NCBI RefSeq assembly: GCF_023051145.1
Contig: NZ_JALKFS010000005.1
Location: forward strand, 1,860,001-1,924,000
Reading direction: 5' to 3'
Origin: Williamsia sp. DF01-3
GTDB taxonomy: Bacteria; Actinomycetota; Actinomycetes; Mycobacteriales; Mycobacteriaceae
DNA length: 64,000 bases
A program made the position numbers and the translations under genes. Numbering within the stretch: the stretch's first letter is position 1; the number at the start of each line of letters is the position of its first letter. Below the pieces are notes generated by a model. That model was not told where the DNA came from. It saw only the letters and a program-made list of their open reading frames with translations, and did no database searches. Of this stretch, positions 46,633 through 55,966 are shown piece by piece.

Positions 46633-48213
46633 TCAGCGCTTGCGTCGCCCCGCAGCCTTCACCATGTCGGGTACAGACGTGAACTTCACCCGTGGGCGGT
46701 TGAGCTCTTCGCCTCGCCGCCGTTCGGCGCGGTCGATGGCTCGGACGCCCCGGTAGCCGATCACCGGAGCCTCGCGTTGTCGCAGCAGTGCCTCGAAGTG
46801 TTTCTGGCCGTGTGATCGACCGGACAGCAGGCCCTTTTCTGCGTCGATCAAGAACTCGTCCACCGTCGCTTCGGCGCACACCTTGTTGGCCCCGATGCCA
46901 CCGGTGGGCCCACGTTTTGCCCAGCCGAGCACGTAGCTGCCCGGGATGACGTCGCCGTTCGTGTCGAGAAGGCGGCCATCATCATTGGGGAACACGCCGC
47001 GTTGCTGGTCGAACGGCAGGCCGGCGATCGGGGTGGAGCGGTAGCCGATGGATCGCACCACGAGGTCGGCAGCGATGACGTGGGAGGTGGCGCCGGTACG
47101 AACCCGGACGCCGCTCACCCAGGAGTCGCCGAGAATCTCCTCGGGAGCCGAGTGAAACCGGAAAACGATGCGACGAGCGGTCGGGTCGGCCACCCCGCTG
47201 TCGTCGGAGATGACGCCGGGATCGTTCTCCACCACCACGTCGACACCTGGAATGGAGTTCAGCGCTCGGTATTCGGCCGCGGAGTAGGCAGCGCCGGCCT
47301 GGTCGCGGCGGCCAAGGAGCACGACCTCGCGCACATTCTGGCGCCGCAAGACCTCCAACGCCCGGTCGGCGATATCGGTGGTCGCGAGAAGTTCGGGAGG
47401 CGATACGAGGATCCGGGCCACGTCCAGTGCCACGTTGCCGGTGCCGACAACCACAACGCGTCCGGTGTTGTTGTGGCGCAACACCTCAGCGTCGTCGATT
47501 GCCGGTGCGGCGTTGTACCAGGCAACCAGATCGGTGGCCGAGGTCGAGCCGTTCAGGTCTTCGCCGGGGATGCCGAGCTGCCGGGAGTCGCTGGCTCCCA
47601 CCGCATAGAAGACGGCGTCGAAATGATCGGCCAGTTCGGCGGGTGAAACCTGGCCGGCGGCAGTGTCTTCCCCGACCTCCACGTTGGTGACCAGGGTGAC
47701 CCGCGGGTCGCGGTACAGGATGTCGAACCCTCGCAGCACCTTCTTGGTACCGGGGTGGTCAGGTGCCACGCCGGCGCGCACCAGGCCGCCGGGCGTGGGC
47801 AATTTGTCGATCACCGTGATGTCAGCGGTGGTGCGGTCCAGGAGGCTGCGCAACGCGTAGCCGCCGGAGGGGCCGGTCCCGACCACCGCAATACGCTGGC
47901 CTGCAGGCAGTTTCGGGATGACGGGGTAGGTGATCGGAGTCCACCCGGAGGTCACGTCGGTGTTGTCGCGGTAGTACGAGGCGTTGATGTCGATGAACAC
48001 CTTGTCGCGGGTACCCAGCTTGTCGGCGGGGTAGATCGCGTCCACGGGGCAGGCGTCGGCGCAGGCGCCACAATCGATGCAGGCTTCTGGATCGATGTGC
48101 AGGATGTCGGAGCTGCCGAACCCGCGTTCTTCCGGGGTCGGGTGGATGCAGTTGACCGGACACACGGACACGCATGCTGCGTCGCTGCAGCAGGTCTGGG
48201 TGATGACGAACAT
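46633..48213 (-). CDS. Ferredoxin-fused ferredoxin-NADP reductase (FprB-like)
   Basis: A 526-residue protein starting at ATG 48213. Residues 1-65 form a 7Fe/2[4Fe-4S] ferredoxin: CCSDAACVSVCPVNCIHP and CIDCGACADACPVDAIYP. A pyridine nucleotide-disulfide reductase module follows with FAD motif RIAVVGTGPSGGYALRSL and NADP motif VVVVGTGNVALDVARIL, GRR, and ARGP/AKRGPTGGIG near the C-terminus. It matches mycobacterial FprB. Its start overlaps the stop of the AurF-type gene by one base, so it is probably the electron donor for that oxygenase. Confidence 0.93.
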   Translation of the reverse strand: MFVITQTCCSDAACVSVCPVNCIHPTPEERGFGSSDILHIDPEACIDCGACADACPVDAIYPADKLGTRDKVFIDINASYYRDNTDVTSGWTPITYPVIPKLPAGQRIAVVGTGPSGGYALRSLLDRTTADITVIDKLPTPGGLVRAGVAPDHPGTKKVLRGFDILYRDPRVTLVTNVEVGEDTAAGQVSPAELADHFDAVFYAVGASDSRQLGIPGEDLNGSTSATDLVAWYNAAPAIDDAEVLRHNNTGRVVVVGTGNVALDVARILVSPPELLATTDIADRALEVLRRQNVREVVLLGRRDQAGAAYSAAEYRALNSIPGVDVVVENDPGVISDDSGVADPTARRIVFRFHSAPEEILGDSWVSGVRVRTGATSHVIAADLVVRSIGYRSTPIAGLPFDQQRGVFPNDDGRLLDTNGDVIPGSYVLGWAKRGPTGGIGANKVCAEATVDEFLIDAEKGLLSGRSHGQKHFEALLRQREAPVIGYRGVRAIDRAERRRGEELNRPRVKFTSVPDMVKAAGRRKR

Positions 48214-49154
48214 CAGAGCATGTGGACTTTGCGATAGATGCGGGCCGCGGGTTTGGTGAGCAGACCCGCTTCGTCGAGGAAGCTCATCAGGTGTGCGCAG
48301 CTGCTTCGGACCATCGAATGGAAGTGTTCGTTGGATCGGCGGGTGGCAACAGCCCGCTTGGCGTCGAGACCGGCGTCGGCGTACGCCCGCGGACGGATCA
48401 TGCTCGTGAAGATGATCGCGGCGGCGATGGACACCACCAGTGCGCTCCACTGCCGGCGCAACCAGCCGACACCCTTCATCGCATCCCGGACCTCTTCGCG
48501 CGCGAACTTCATGTGCCGCGACTCTTCGAGGACGTGGATCTCGTTGACGGTGCGGATGAACGGAAGCACCTTCTCATCACGCATGCAGCCGCGCTGGAAG
48601 ACGTCGAGGATCTCTTCGGCCACCAGGATTCCGGTGTACGCGATCTCGGAACGCGCCGTGCGCATGAAGACCTTGCCCATCCATCCGACGAACTTGGAGG
48701 GGTGGTAGGACTTGCCGACCATCTTCTGCGAGGCCTTCGCGAACATGATCGAGTGCCGGCATTCATCGGCGATCTCGGTGAGCGCGAACTGGAACTCCGG
48801 GTCGTGGTAGTCGCCCAGGTACTGATCCCGGATCACCATCTCCTGCAGGATCATCTCGAACCAGATACCGATGTTCATGATCGACGCGAACTCGTGGCGG
48901 GTCAGTGCCACACGCTGCGGTTCGGTCAGCTCATCCCAGTAGTCGGTGCCGTACAGCGGCGACCACTCGGGACTGCATCCGTATTTGTCCGGGTCCATCG
49001 GCTGGTCCCAATCGATCTCGGTCATCGCATTGCGCGAGAGTCGAGCCGCCGAGGCGAGCAGACGCTTGGACACCTCGTCGGTGCCCTGATCGTGCATGCT
49101 CACCACGTTGTCGTGGGTCGACTGGTGGTGCGCTTGCGCCGCGTTCACAGACAT
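48213..49154 (-). CDS. AurF-type diiron oxygenase
   Basis: A 313-residue helical protein of the AurF (p-aminobenzoate N-oxygenase-like) family. Di-iron ligands are visible in HEFASIMNIGIWFEMILQ, FALTEIADECRHSIMF, YTGILVAEEILDVFQ and VLEESRHMKFAREE (E..H pairs). GGAGG precedes ATG 49154. The gene heads a two-gene operon with the FprB-like reductase. The substrate is unknown; some relatives are lipid or N-oxygenases. An inverted repeat 40-55 bp upstream may be the operator. Confidence 0.88.
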   Translation of the reverse strand: MSVNAAQAHHQSTHDNVVSMHDQGTDEVSKRLLASAARLSRNAMTEIDWDQPMDPDKYGCSPEWSPLYGTDYWDELTEPQRVALTRHEFASIMNIGIWFEMILQEMVIRDQYLGDYHDPEFQFALTEIADECRHSIMFAKASQKMVGKSYHPSKFVGWMGKVFMRTARSEIAYTGILVAEEILDVFQRGCMRDEKVLPFIRTVNEIHVLEESRHMKFAREEVRDAMKGVGWLRRQWSALVVSIAAAIIFTSMIRPRAYADAGLDAKRAVATRRSNEHFHSMVRSSCAHLMSFLDEAGLLTKPAARIYRKVHML

Positions 49155-49193
49155 CGGAGAACCTCCACAAACTAAGACAACGGACATTGATAC

Positions 49194-49209
49194 GACAATG
49201 TGCGTTGTC
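49194..49209. promoter_or_regulatory. Inverted repeat upstream of AurF-type gene
   Basis: GACAA-TGTGCG-TTGTC is a 5-bp-arm inverted repeat 40 bp before the start codon. A related GACAA lies 18 bp closer to the gene. It is a plausible repressor site; the factor is unknown. Confidence 0.45.
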
Positions 49210-49253
49210 ACGCTAACACGGAGGTGCGCGTCTGGAAAGGGTCGCGACCGAAA

Positions 49254-49868
49254 TCAGTGCGCGGCTTGAACCTGCGTTCCCCGGCGCCGCAGATCGATGG
49301 CCACCACCAGCGGCCACAGCATCTCCGCGGTGAAGTTGATCCTCTCGGCGAGCCCCAGCCGGTCGCCTCCGCCGGTCTCCAGAACCGTCCACCCCAGCAC
49401 TGCGCACAGGATGATCGAGGCCGTTGTCGCCACGGCCGGTCGAATGGTCAGGGCGGCAGACGGCGCGCGAGAGATCGCCAGCAGGGGCCACAGGCAGAAC
49501 AGGACCGCTGAACCTCCGGCCGCGAGGAGATGGAACGTGGGTGCGACGTCCACCGGTGACAACGCCACGGCGATCCCACACGCGCCTGCCCCCGCCAACG
49601 CGATCCGCGCCCGTGTCCTGATTCCGGTCAGACCAGCGCTCGTAACGATCTGGCAGGCCCCGCTCAGGGCGATCCCGACAACCATCACCCAGCCGCCGCC
49701 GGAGATCGTGGCCAGGTCGCTGAGCGTCTGTTTCGTGGCGTCGTACTTCTCGGTGATGATCATCGCGGCGATCACCGAGGAGCCGATCAGCAGGACGGGA
49801 GCAGCGGCAGCGCTCACCAGTGCCCAGAGTGGTACGGCCGATCGTGGTACTCGCGGCGGTGCCGGCAA
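49254..49868 (-). CDS. DUF998 membrane protein
   Basis: A 204-residue protein with six predicted helices. The N-terminal VSAAAAPVLLIGSSVIAAMI and DATKQTLSDLATISGGGWVM, then AGLTGIRTRARIALAGAGAC, are typical of DUF998. The putative start is TTG 49868. Function is unknown. It is on the same strand as the SDR gene with a 65-bp gap. Confidence 0.85.
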   Translation of the reverse strand: MPAPPRVPRSAVPLWALVSAAAAPVLLIGSSVIAAMIITEKYDATKQTLSDLATISGGGWVMVVGIALSGACQIVTSAGLTGIRTRARIALAGAGACGIAVALSPVDVAPTFHLLAAGGSAVLFCLWPLLAISRAPSAALTIRPAVATTASIILCAVLGWTVLETGGGDRLGLAERINFTAEMLWPLVVAIDLRRRGTQVQAAH

Positions 49869-49933
49869 CTGTTCGCCTTCCCGCGATCACAGGTTCGGGG
49901 CTCTCACCTCGCACCCACCAACCCCGACACCGG

Positions 49934-50671
49934 CTACCAGCGTACGGGTCCGGCCGCGTCGATGAAGGTGCCTGATTCGGCATCGTCGGGAAGCGTCGCC
50001 GCACGCAGCACAACGGCCGCTGCCTCCTCTGCGGTCAACGGCGCCTGTGTCCGGTTGCCGGGGGCGAGGTCGGTCTGCACATGACCCGGGCACACCGACG
50101 TGACCTTGACGGTGGTGCCGGCCAGCATCTTCGCCAGACCGATGGTGATGCTGTTCACCGCCGCCTTGGACGCCTGATAGGCAGGAACGACCATCGAATA
50201 GTACTGCGACTGAACATCTTTCTGATCCGCCAAGGAGCCCATGGTGCTCGATACGTTGACGATGCGGCCGCCGGCACTACGCCAGATGAGCGGCAGCATC
50301 GCCTCGACCACATTGAGGACCCCAAGGGTGTTGACACTGAAGGTCTTCGCGGCGGCCGACGGGTGACTGAAGTTGATCTCGGCCGGCTGGGTGGCCTCGG
50401 GCAGGACACCGGCGTTGTTCACCAGAACATCCAGCCGATCATGGCGGTTGGCGAGTTCGTGAGCCGCGCATCGAGCACTTTCGAAGGACTCCACGTCGAG
50501 GACCAGGCTTTCCGCGCGCAGGCCCTCCTCGCGTAGATCGGCGGCCAGGGATTCGATCCGCCCACCGTCGCGGCCACTGATGATGACGGTGTTCCCTGCG
50601 CGGCCCAGTGCCCACGCAGTGGCAAGGCCCAGGCCCCGGCTCGATCCGGTGACCAATGCGACTTTTGACAC
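49934..50671 (-). CDS. Short-chain dehydrogenase/reductase
   Basis: A 245-residue NAD(P)-dependent oxidoreductase. GTG 50671 is chosen because GGAG lies 6-7 nt upstream and the protein then opens at once with ALVTGSSRGLGLATAWAL (TGxxxGxG cofactor motif). Other motifs are DVLVNNAGVLPE, RIVNVSSTMGS with the Ser, and the catalytic YQASKAAVN (Y-x-x-x-K). PGHVQTDLA follows. Reminiscent of carbonyl reductases; substrate unknown. Confidence 0.9.
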   Translation of the reverse strand: MSKVALVTGSSRGLGLATAWALGRAGNTVIISGRDGGRIESLAADLREEGLRAESLVLDVESFESARCAAHELANRHDRLDVLVNNAGVLPEATQPAEINFSHPSAAAKTFSVNTLGVLNVVEAMLPLIWRSAGGRIVNVSSTMGSLADQKDVQSQYYSMVVPAYQASKAAVNSITIGLAKMLAGTTVKVTSVCPGHVQTDLAPGNRTQAPLTAEEAAAVVLRAATLPDDAESGTFIDAAGPVRW

Positions 50672-50831
50672 GATGACTCCAACTCTCTGTGTGTGACAAC
50701 CGCTTTCACGCTCCGGTAAGCGCAACATCAGTTCATCTCACGACCACTCGGGGGTGCTGGCGGGAATCGGACCTCGCGTCGCTGGGGAGGAGGACGTTGA
50801 CGGTGGGCCACCGCGACGGGAAGCTGGGCAG

Positions 50832-51113
50832 ATGGCCCACACGAACGGCGGGGCGCCGGACGGCACCGATGACGTTTCCCTCACGGCGAAGATTCGCGAC
50901 CTGCTGAGCGCGCGGTCGCCGGATTCGAGTATCTGCCCGTCGGATGTCGCGCGAGCGGTTGCCCCTGATGACTGGCGCCCCCTGATGGAACCGGTGCGCG
51001 CGGTCGCCCGCCAGATGATGGCGGACGGCGAAGTCCAGATCACCCAGGGCGGTGACGTGGTCGACGATCCGGCCAACGTCCGAGGCCCCATACGCATTCG
51101 CTGGACTCGCTGA
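50832..51113 (+). CDS. DUF3253 protein
   Basis: A 93-residue protein with the DUF3253 pattern: LTAKIRDLLSARSPDSSICP, SDVARAVAPDDWRPLMEPVR and QMMADGEVQITQGG. The fold is thought to be a small helix-turn-helix. ATG 50832 is used; an in-frame upstream start (50754) would add an unlike segment. Function unknown. Confidence 0.8.
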   Translation: MAHTNGGAPDGTDDVSLTAKIRDLLSARSPDSSICPSDVARAVAPDDWRPLMEPVRAVARQMMADGEVQITQGGDVVDDPANVRGPIRIRWTR

Positions 51114-51197
51114 GCCTGCCTGTCACGTTTTGTCGGGCTGTGTCGTCCTCCAGATAGGGGCGCACAGTGCGCCCGCCTGAAGTGGGAGGTTCCTCGC

Positions 51198-51785
51198 GTG
51201 GCACGTATTCCAGCAGTCAAACCGGACGAAGCAGGTCTCTTGATCAAAGGGGCGTATCGATATGCAGCCCGCAGGTTCGGATCGGTGCCCGAACCGTTTG
51301 CCGTGACCGCCCATCACCGCGGCCTGTTCCTGGCGTCGGCGATGCATGAGACGGCCGTGGACAAGGCATCGACGGTGTTGCCATCGAACATCCGGGAAAT
51401 CGCTGTGTTCCGTACGGCCTGGACCATCGGGTGCTCGTGGTGCGTCGACTTCGGCACCATGCTCCAGCGTCTCCACGGGCTCGACATCGACCGCCTGCGC
51501 GACATCGCCGACTATCAGAGTTCGCCGCACTACAGCGACGACGAACGGGCGGCGATCGCCTACTCCGATGCGATCACCGCAACGCCGACCACGGTCACCG
51601 ACGAGCAGGTGGCCGATCTGCGTGAGCGTTTCGGCGACGCCGGAGTCGTGGAACTGACCTATCAGATCGGGCTGGAGAACCAACGCGCGCGGATGTACTC
51701 GGCGCTCGGTATCACCGACCAGGGATTCTCGACCGACTCCTGCCGGGTGCCGTGGGCCGATCCCGACACAGCTGTGTCGGGCTGA
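51198..51785 (+). CDS. Carboxymuconolactone decarboxylase/AhpD-family protein
   Basis: A 195-residue protein starting at GTG 51198 (GGGAGG at 51184-51189). The core is SNIREIAVFRTAWTIGCSWCVDF, with the CxxC motif of the AhpD branch and a following helix for the conserved His. This points to peroxidase-like redox chemistry and not decarboxylation. ECF41 sigma factors often pair with such genes, but here the ECF41 gene is 10 kb away. Confidence 0.88.
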   Translation: MARIPAVKPDEAGLLIKGAYRYAARRFGSVPEPFAVTAHHRGLFLASAMHETAVDKASTVLPSNIREIAVFRTAWTIGCSWCVDFGTMLQRLHGLDIDRLRDIADYQSSPHYSDDERAAIAYSDAITATPTTVTDEQVADLRERFGDAGVVELTYQIGLENQRARMYSALGITDQGFSTDSCRVPWADPDTAVSG

Positions 51786-51854
51786 CCGCGCCGACCGTCT
51801 GACCGACCGGGCACACTGGTACCGGCAGGTGGCGCGATCTACGAAGGGACTCAC

Positions 51855-52514
51855 ATGTCGGCCGGACTTTCCGTGGTGATCGCCGACGATGATGTGTTGC
51901 TGCGGGCGGGCCTGTCGAGCCTGTTGACGCAGGCCGGGCTGGATGTGGTCGGCCAGGCCGGCGACGCCGATGAACTGCTCACGCTCGTGCGGGCGGAACC
52001 GCCACAACTGGCCATCATCGACATCCGGATGCCACCGTCGCACACCTCGGAGGGTCTCGACGCCGCGCTGCAGATCCGCAAAGAGTTTCCCTCGGTGTCG
52101 ATGCTCCTGTTGTCGGCGCACGTGGAGGTCGACCACGCTCTCGAGCTGCTCGACGGGGGCCGAGGGATCGGCTACCTGCTCAAGAGCCGGGTCACCGACG
52201 TCACCGATTTTGTCGACACCGTGGGTCGAATAGCGAACGGTGCGTCGGTGATCGACCCCGCTCTGGTGCACGAGCTGGTGGCCGCGCGACGGCGCGATGA
52301 TCCGCTCGGTGCCCTCAGCGCACGGGAACGAGATGTGCTGACGCTGATGGCCGAAGGACTGTCCAACGCCGGGATCGGCCGCCGATTGTGGATCACCGAG
52401 GGCACCGTGGAAAAACACGTCCGCAGCATCCTGACCAAGCTGGATCTGGCCGATACGTCCGACGACCATCGTCGGGTGCGGGCAGTGATCATGTATCTCG
52501 ATGCGATGAGCTGA
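51855..52514 (+). CDS. NarL/FixJ-type response regulator
   Basis: A 219-residue regulator. The receiver has the acidic pocket VVIADDDVLLRAG, phospho-acceptor in LAIIDIRMPP, and the conserved Lys in YLLKSRV. The C-terminal LuxR HTH reads LSARERDVLTLMAEGLSNAG, IGRRLWITEGTVEKHVRSIL. The partner kinase is likely the frameshifted HisKA_3 protein at 53089. Confidence 0.92.
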   Translation: MSAGLSVVIADDDVLLRAGLSSLLTQAGLDVVGQAGDADELLTLVRAEPPQLAIIDIRMPPSHTSEGLDAALQIRKEFPSVSMLLLSAHVEVDHALELLDGGRGIGYLLKSRVTDVTDFVDTVGRIANGASVIDPALVHELVAARRRDDPLGALSARERDVLTLMAEGLSNAGIGRRLWITEGTVEKHVRSILTKLDLADTSDDHRRVRAVIMYLDAMS

Positions 52515-52548
52515 TCACCACGGGCTCAGGGGGTTTGCCGACCTGGCG

Positions 52549-52971
52549 TCACCCCAGAATGCGCATGATCGACTCGGCGGACAGCTCGAACTTCGGCAGG
52601 AACCCGATCGCCGAGCTCGCCTCCACCATGTCGGCGAAGTCCTCCTCATCGTGGGTGGAGACGAGGATGACGGCGGGCGCCGGATCGGGCCGCGTCTCCA
52701 GAAGAGCCTCCACCACATCGAAGCCGCTCTCACCGCCGAGGTCGATGTCCACCAAGATCAGATCGGGCCGGGTGCCGGCGGCGGTCTGTACCGCAGCAGC
52801 AAGTGTCGCGGCCGTCCCGACCACCGTCATGCCCGCAGCCTCCAGCAACCTCTGCGCCGCAGCGCAGAAGGCGACGCTGTCATCAACGATGAGGCAGCGA
52901 TGGTCGGAGGGCTTCACCTCTTCGAGGGTGTCAGACGGACGCGCGCGGGGCATTCCCGCTAGCAGGAACAT
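52549..52971 (-). CDS. Single-domain response regulator (receiver only)
   Basis: Up to 140 residues consisting of one receiver: CLIVDDSVAFCAAAQRLLEA, phospho-Asp in LILVDIDLGGESGFDV, Thr/Ser in VILVSTHDEEDF and Lys in GFLPKFELS. There is no output domain, so it may act by protein interaction. Starts at 52971, ATG 52953 or GTG 52917 are all possible. It is convergent with the NarL-type gene and divergent from the kinase gene. Confidence 0.85.
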   Translation of the reverse strand: MFLLAGMPRARPSDTLEEVKPSDHRCLIVDDSVAFCAAAQRLLEAAGMTVVGTAATLAAAVQTAAGTRPDLILVDIDLGGESGFDVVEALLETRPDPAPAVILVSTHDEEDFADMVEASSAIGFLPKFELSAESIMRILG

Positions 52972-53088
52972 CTCGCCGCGGAATGCGGCGCGAGCCGCGG
53001 TGGCCGGCGACGAGCCGCTTGGCCGACAACGGCACTATCATCGCCGTGTGCTCGGACGAACAAGCAGGCGACACCGTAGGTCTGCACG

Positions 53089-54947
53089 ATGATCTCTGCG
53101 GCTCGTGCAGGAACGGAGTTCAGTACCGATCGCGGTTCTTGGCGCGACAGGCTCGCCACCACGGTGCTTCGGCCCAGCGCTCCACCTCTGGGGTGGGGCA
53201 TCGCGATCGCGTGCGGCTTCATCGCCACCGAGATGCTCGTGGTGCATCTGCTCGAACAGATCGCCCCCAATTCCGCGTTCGGCGCGGTCTTCCTGTTCGG
53301 TGTCCTGGTCGTGTCGGCCGGATGGGGTTTCGGCCTCGCGCTTGTCACATCGGTGGCCAGCGCAACGGCCTACGCGTACGTGCATGTCTCGGAGAACAGT
53401 GAGAGCCTGGTTCCCGCCGTGGTGGTGTTCTCGACGCTGGCAATACTGACCAACGTGCTGGTGGGCCAGTCTCGGCTTCGCGCAGTCGAATCCGATCAAC
53501 GCCGGCGGGAAGCCGACCTGCTGGCCGCGTTTGCACGCACCATGCTGCGTGAGTCTATGTCGCCGGAGATGTTCGAGAAGGCCAGTTCCCGGCTGTCCGA
53601 TGTACTCGAGCTACCGCCGCCGCATGTGGTCCTCGGCCCGGCCGAGACCACCCCGGCAGAAATCAGCAGCGAATTCTGCTGCGCGACAACGGCCTCGATC
53701 TCGGTGCGCTCCTGGTGCCCGCCACGCTCGATGCTGCCGACGCACGCCGTGTCCGGCGGATCGTGCCGGCACTCGAAGCGTTGCTGGCCGCCGCCCGAGA
53801 TCGGGAACAACTACATGAACAGACGGCCAGGCTGGCCCGCCAGCAGGCCGCGCTGCGCAGGGTGGCCACCCTGGTGGCCCTGCGTGTGGAGCCCGACGAC
53901 GTATATCCCGCCGTCGCCCGGGAACTCGGATCCGGACTGGGTGCCGAGCACGTGTCGGTGGTGCGATTCGAGGACGGGCACGGTGTTGTGCTCGCTGCCT
54001 GGGACGACGAGCGCAACGAGAACCGTCTCACACCCGGTGAGCGACTCGAACTGGGTGGGAACAACATCTGCACCACTGTTCTGACCACCGGGGAACCTGC
54101 GGCCATCGATTACACCGCGGCCACCGGGCCGATCGCCGACCGCATGCACCAACGGGGTCTCGTCTGCGGGCTCGGAGTGCCGATCATCATCGACGGCGAC
54201 GTCTGGGGCGCGGTGGTGGTCGCGTCGTCAGACCGTGCACCCGAGCTCGAAATCCAGACCAGGATGACCGATTTCGCCGACCTGGTGGCCACCGCGGTCT
54301 ACAACTGCGAGACCAGGGCTCAACTCACCCAGTCGCGTGCACGTGTCATCGCAGCAGCCGACCAGGCACGACGCACCATCGAACGCGACCTCCACGACGG
54401 CGCCCAGCAACGCATCGTCTCCCTGGGCATGGAGTTGCGGGCCGCGCAGGCCGCCATCCCCTCGGACCGGGAGGATCTACGACTTCGGCTGGACCGCAGC
54501 GTCGATGCGCTCACGCACGTACACACCGATCTTCAGGAGCTCTCGCGCGGCATCCACCCTGCGATCCTCTCCAGGGGTGGGCTCGGACCGGCACTCAAGA
54601 CCCTCGCCCGCCGATCACCAGTACCGGTGTCCCTGTCCATCGACATCCCCTGGAGACTGCCGGATCCGGTGGAAGTTGCCGCCTACTATGTTGTGGCCGA
54701 AGCGTTGACCAACACCGCGAAGTACGCCGACGCCTCCGTGGTCACGATCACTGCGGCGATCACCGATGAAGTTCTCGACCTCGCCGTGTCCGACGACGGA
54801 GACGGTGGGGCAGACACCGGTGCGGGATCAGGTCTGATCGGCCTGCAGGATCGAATCGAAGCCGTCGGAGGAACATTCACCGTGTCGAGTCCGGTGGGTG
54901 AGGGAACGAACCTCACCGTGCGGATACCCGTCGCACGCGACGCCTGA
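53089..54947 (+). pseudogene. Frameshifted GAF/HisKA_3 sensor histidine kinase
   Basis: From ATG 53089 one frame encodes a membrane region (LGWGIAIACGFIATEMLVVH, AVFLFGVLVVSAGWGFGLAL) and reads to LPPPHVVLGPAETTPAE. Then the frame breaks. Another frame continues as NQQRILLRDNGLDLGALLVP, then a GAF domain (VSVVRFEDGHGVVLAAWDDE), the HisKA_3 phospho-acceptor RTIERDLHDGAQQRIVSLGM and the HATPase EALTNTAKYADASVVTI. One missing A at 53660-53662 (GAAAT for GAAAAT) explains it. A GTG at 53715 could give a soluble 410-residue kinase. It neighbours two response regulators. Confidence 0.85.
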
Positions 54948-54963
54948 CACCTGAAGCCGACAC

Positions 54964-54987
54964 CCACTACCGGCTAGCCGGTAGTGG
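54964..54987. terminator. Perfect 24-bp palindrome after kinase gene
   Basis: CCACTACCGGCT joins its exact complement AGCCGGTAGTGG without a loop, 17 bp after the kinase stop codon. It can form a hairpin with a small loop and probably terminates transcription; an operator function for the downstream hydrolase is possible. Confidence 0.55.
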
Positions 54988-55093
54988 CACCTCCCGTCAC
55001 CATCCCCCAGGTTTGGACGCCAGCAGCGTCGACACAGCTGCCGCAGTAGACGAATGTAGATCTCACCACGTCGAAGCGACCACAGGAGACACC

Positions 55094-55915
55094 ATGCCGT
55101 ACATCACCACCACCGACGGAACCGAGATCTACTACACCGAGCAGGGCAGTGGCCAGCCGGTCATCTTGAGCCACGGATGGCCGCTGTCGTCAGACGCCTG
55201 GCAGCTCGAACTCAAGCTCCTCGCCGACGCCGGCTACCGGGCGATCGCCCATGATCGTCGTGGCCACGGCCGGTCGTCGAAGACCTACCAGGGCAACGAC
55301 ATGGACACCTACGCCAAAGATCTCTCCGAACTCGTCGAGGCACTTGATCTGCGCGACCTGGTCCTGATCGGACACTCCACCGGTGGTGGTGAAGTGGTCC
55401 GTTACGCCGCCCAGCACGGTGGAGACCGGGTCGCCAAGGTGATCACGGCCGGCGCCGTCCCGCCGGTCATGCTGAAGTCTGAGTCCAATCCCGAAGGCAC
55501 CCCGATCGAGGCTCTCGACGACATCCGCAACGGTGTGCTGAACGATCGCTCGCAGTTCTACAAGGACCTGTCCGAGCCCTTCTTCGGTGCGAACCGCGAC
55601 GATGCCAATGTCTCCCAGGGTGCAAAAGACGACTTCTGGCGTCAGGGCATGCTGGTGAACCTCGCCGCCGCATACGACTGCGTCAAGGCGTTCTCCGAGA
55701 CCGACTTCACCGAGGATCTCAAGGCACTGGACGTGCCGATCTTCATCGCCCACGGTGGCGACGATCAGATCGTGCCGATCGCCGCAGCGGCCGAGAAGAC
55801 GATCGACCTCGTCAAAGACGGCACCTTGAAGGTCTACCCGGGCGCCCCGCACGGCATCTACGGGGAGTACCAGAAGGCCCTGGACGCAGACATCCTCGAG
55901 TTCATCGCCAAGTAG
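55094..55915 (+). CDS. Alpha/beta hydrolase (non-haem haloperoxidase/perhydrolase type)
   Basis: A 273-residue protein starting at ATG 55094 (CAGGAGAC upstream). The oxyanion region is VILSHGWPLSSDAWQ, the nucleophile elbow IGHSTGGGEVVRYAAQHGG with Ser, the acid in HGGDDQIVP and the His in GAPHGIYG. HDRRGHGRSSKT is typical of the haloperoxidase/perhydrolase group, which act as esterases in vivo. The second hydrolase gene follows 51 bp later. Confidence 0.92.
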   Translation: MPYITTTDGTEIYYTEQGSGQPVILSHGWPLSSDAWQLELKLLADAGYRAIAHDRRGHGRSSKTYQGNDMDTYAKDLSELVEALDLRDLVLIGHSTGGGEVVRYAAQHGGDRVAKVITAGAVPPVMLKSESNPEGTPIEALDDIRNGVLNDRSQFYKDLSEPFFGANRDDANVSQGAKDDFWRQGMLVNLAAAYDCVKAFSETDFTEDLKALDVPIFIAHGGDDQIVPIAAAAEKTIDLVKDGTLKVYPGAPHGIYGEYQKALDADILEFIAK

Positions 55916-55966
55916 CAGCAGCCAGGCCCACCCTTTCAGCACACACCGAACCAACGGAGCTCGTTC

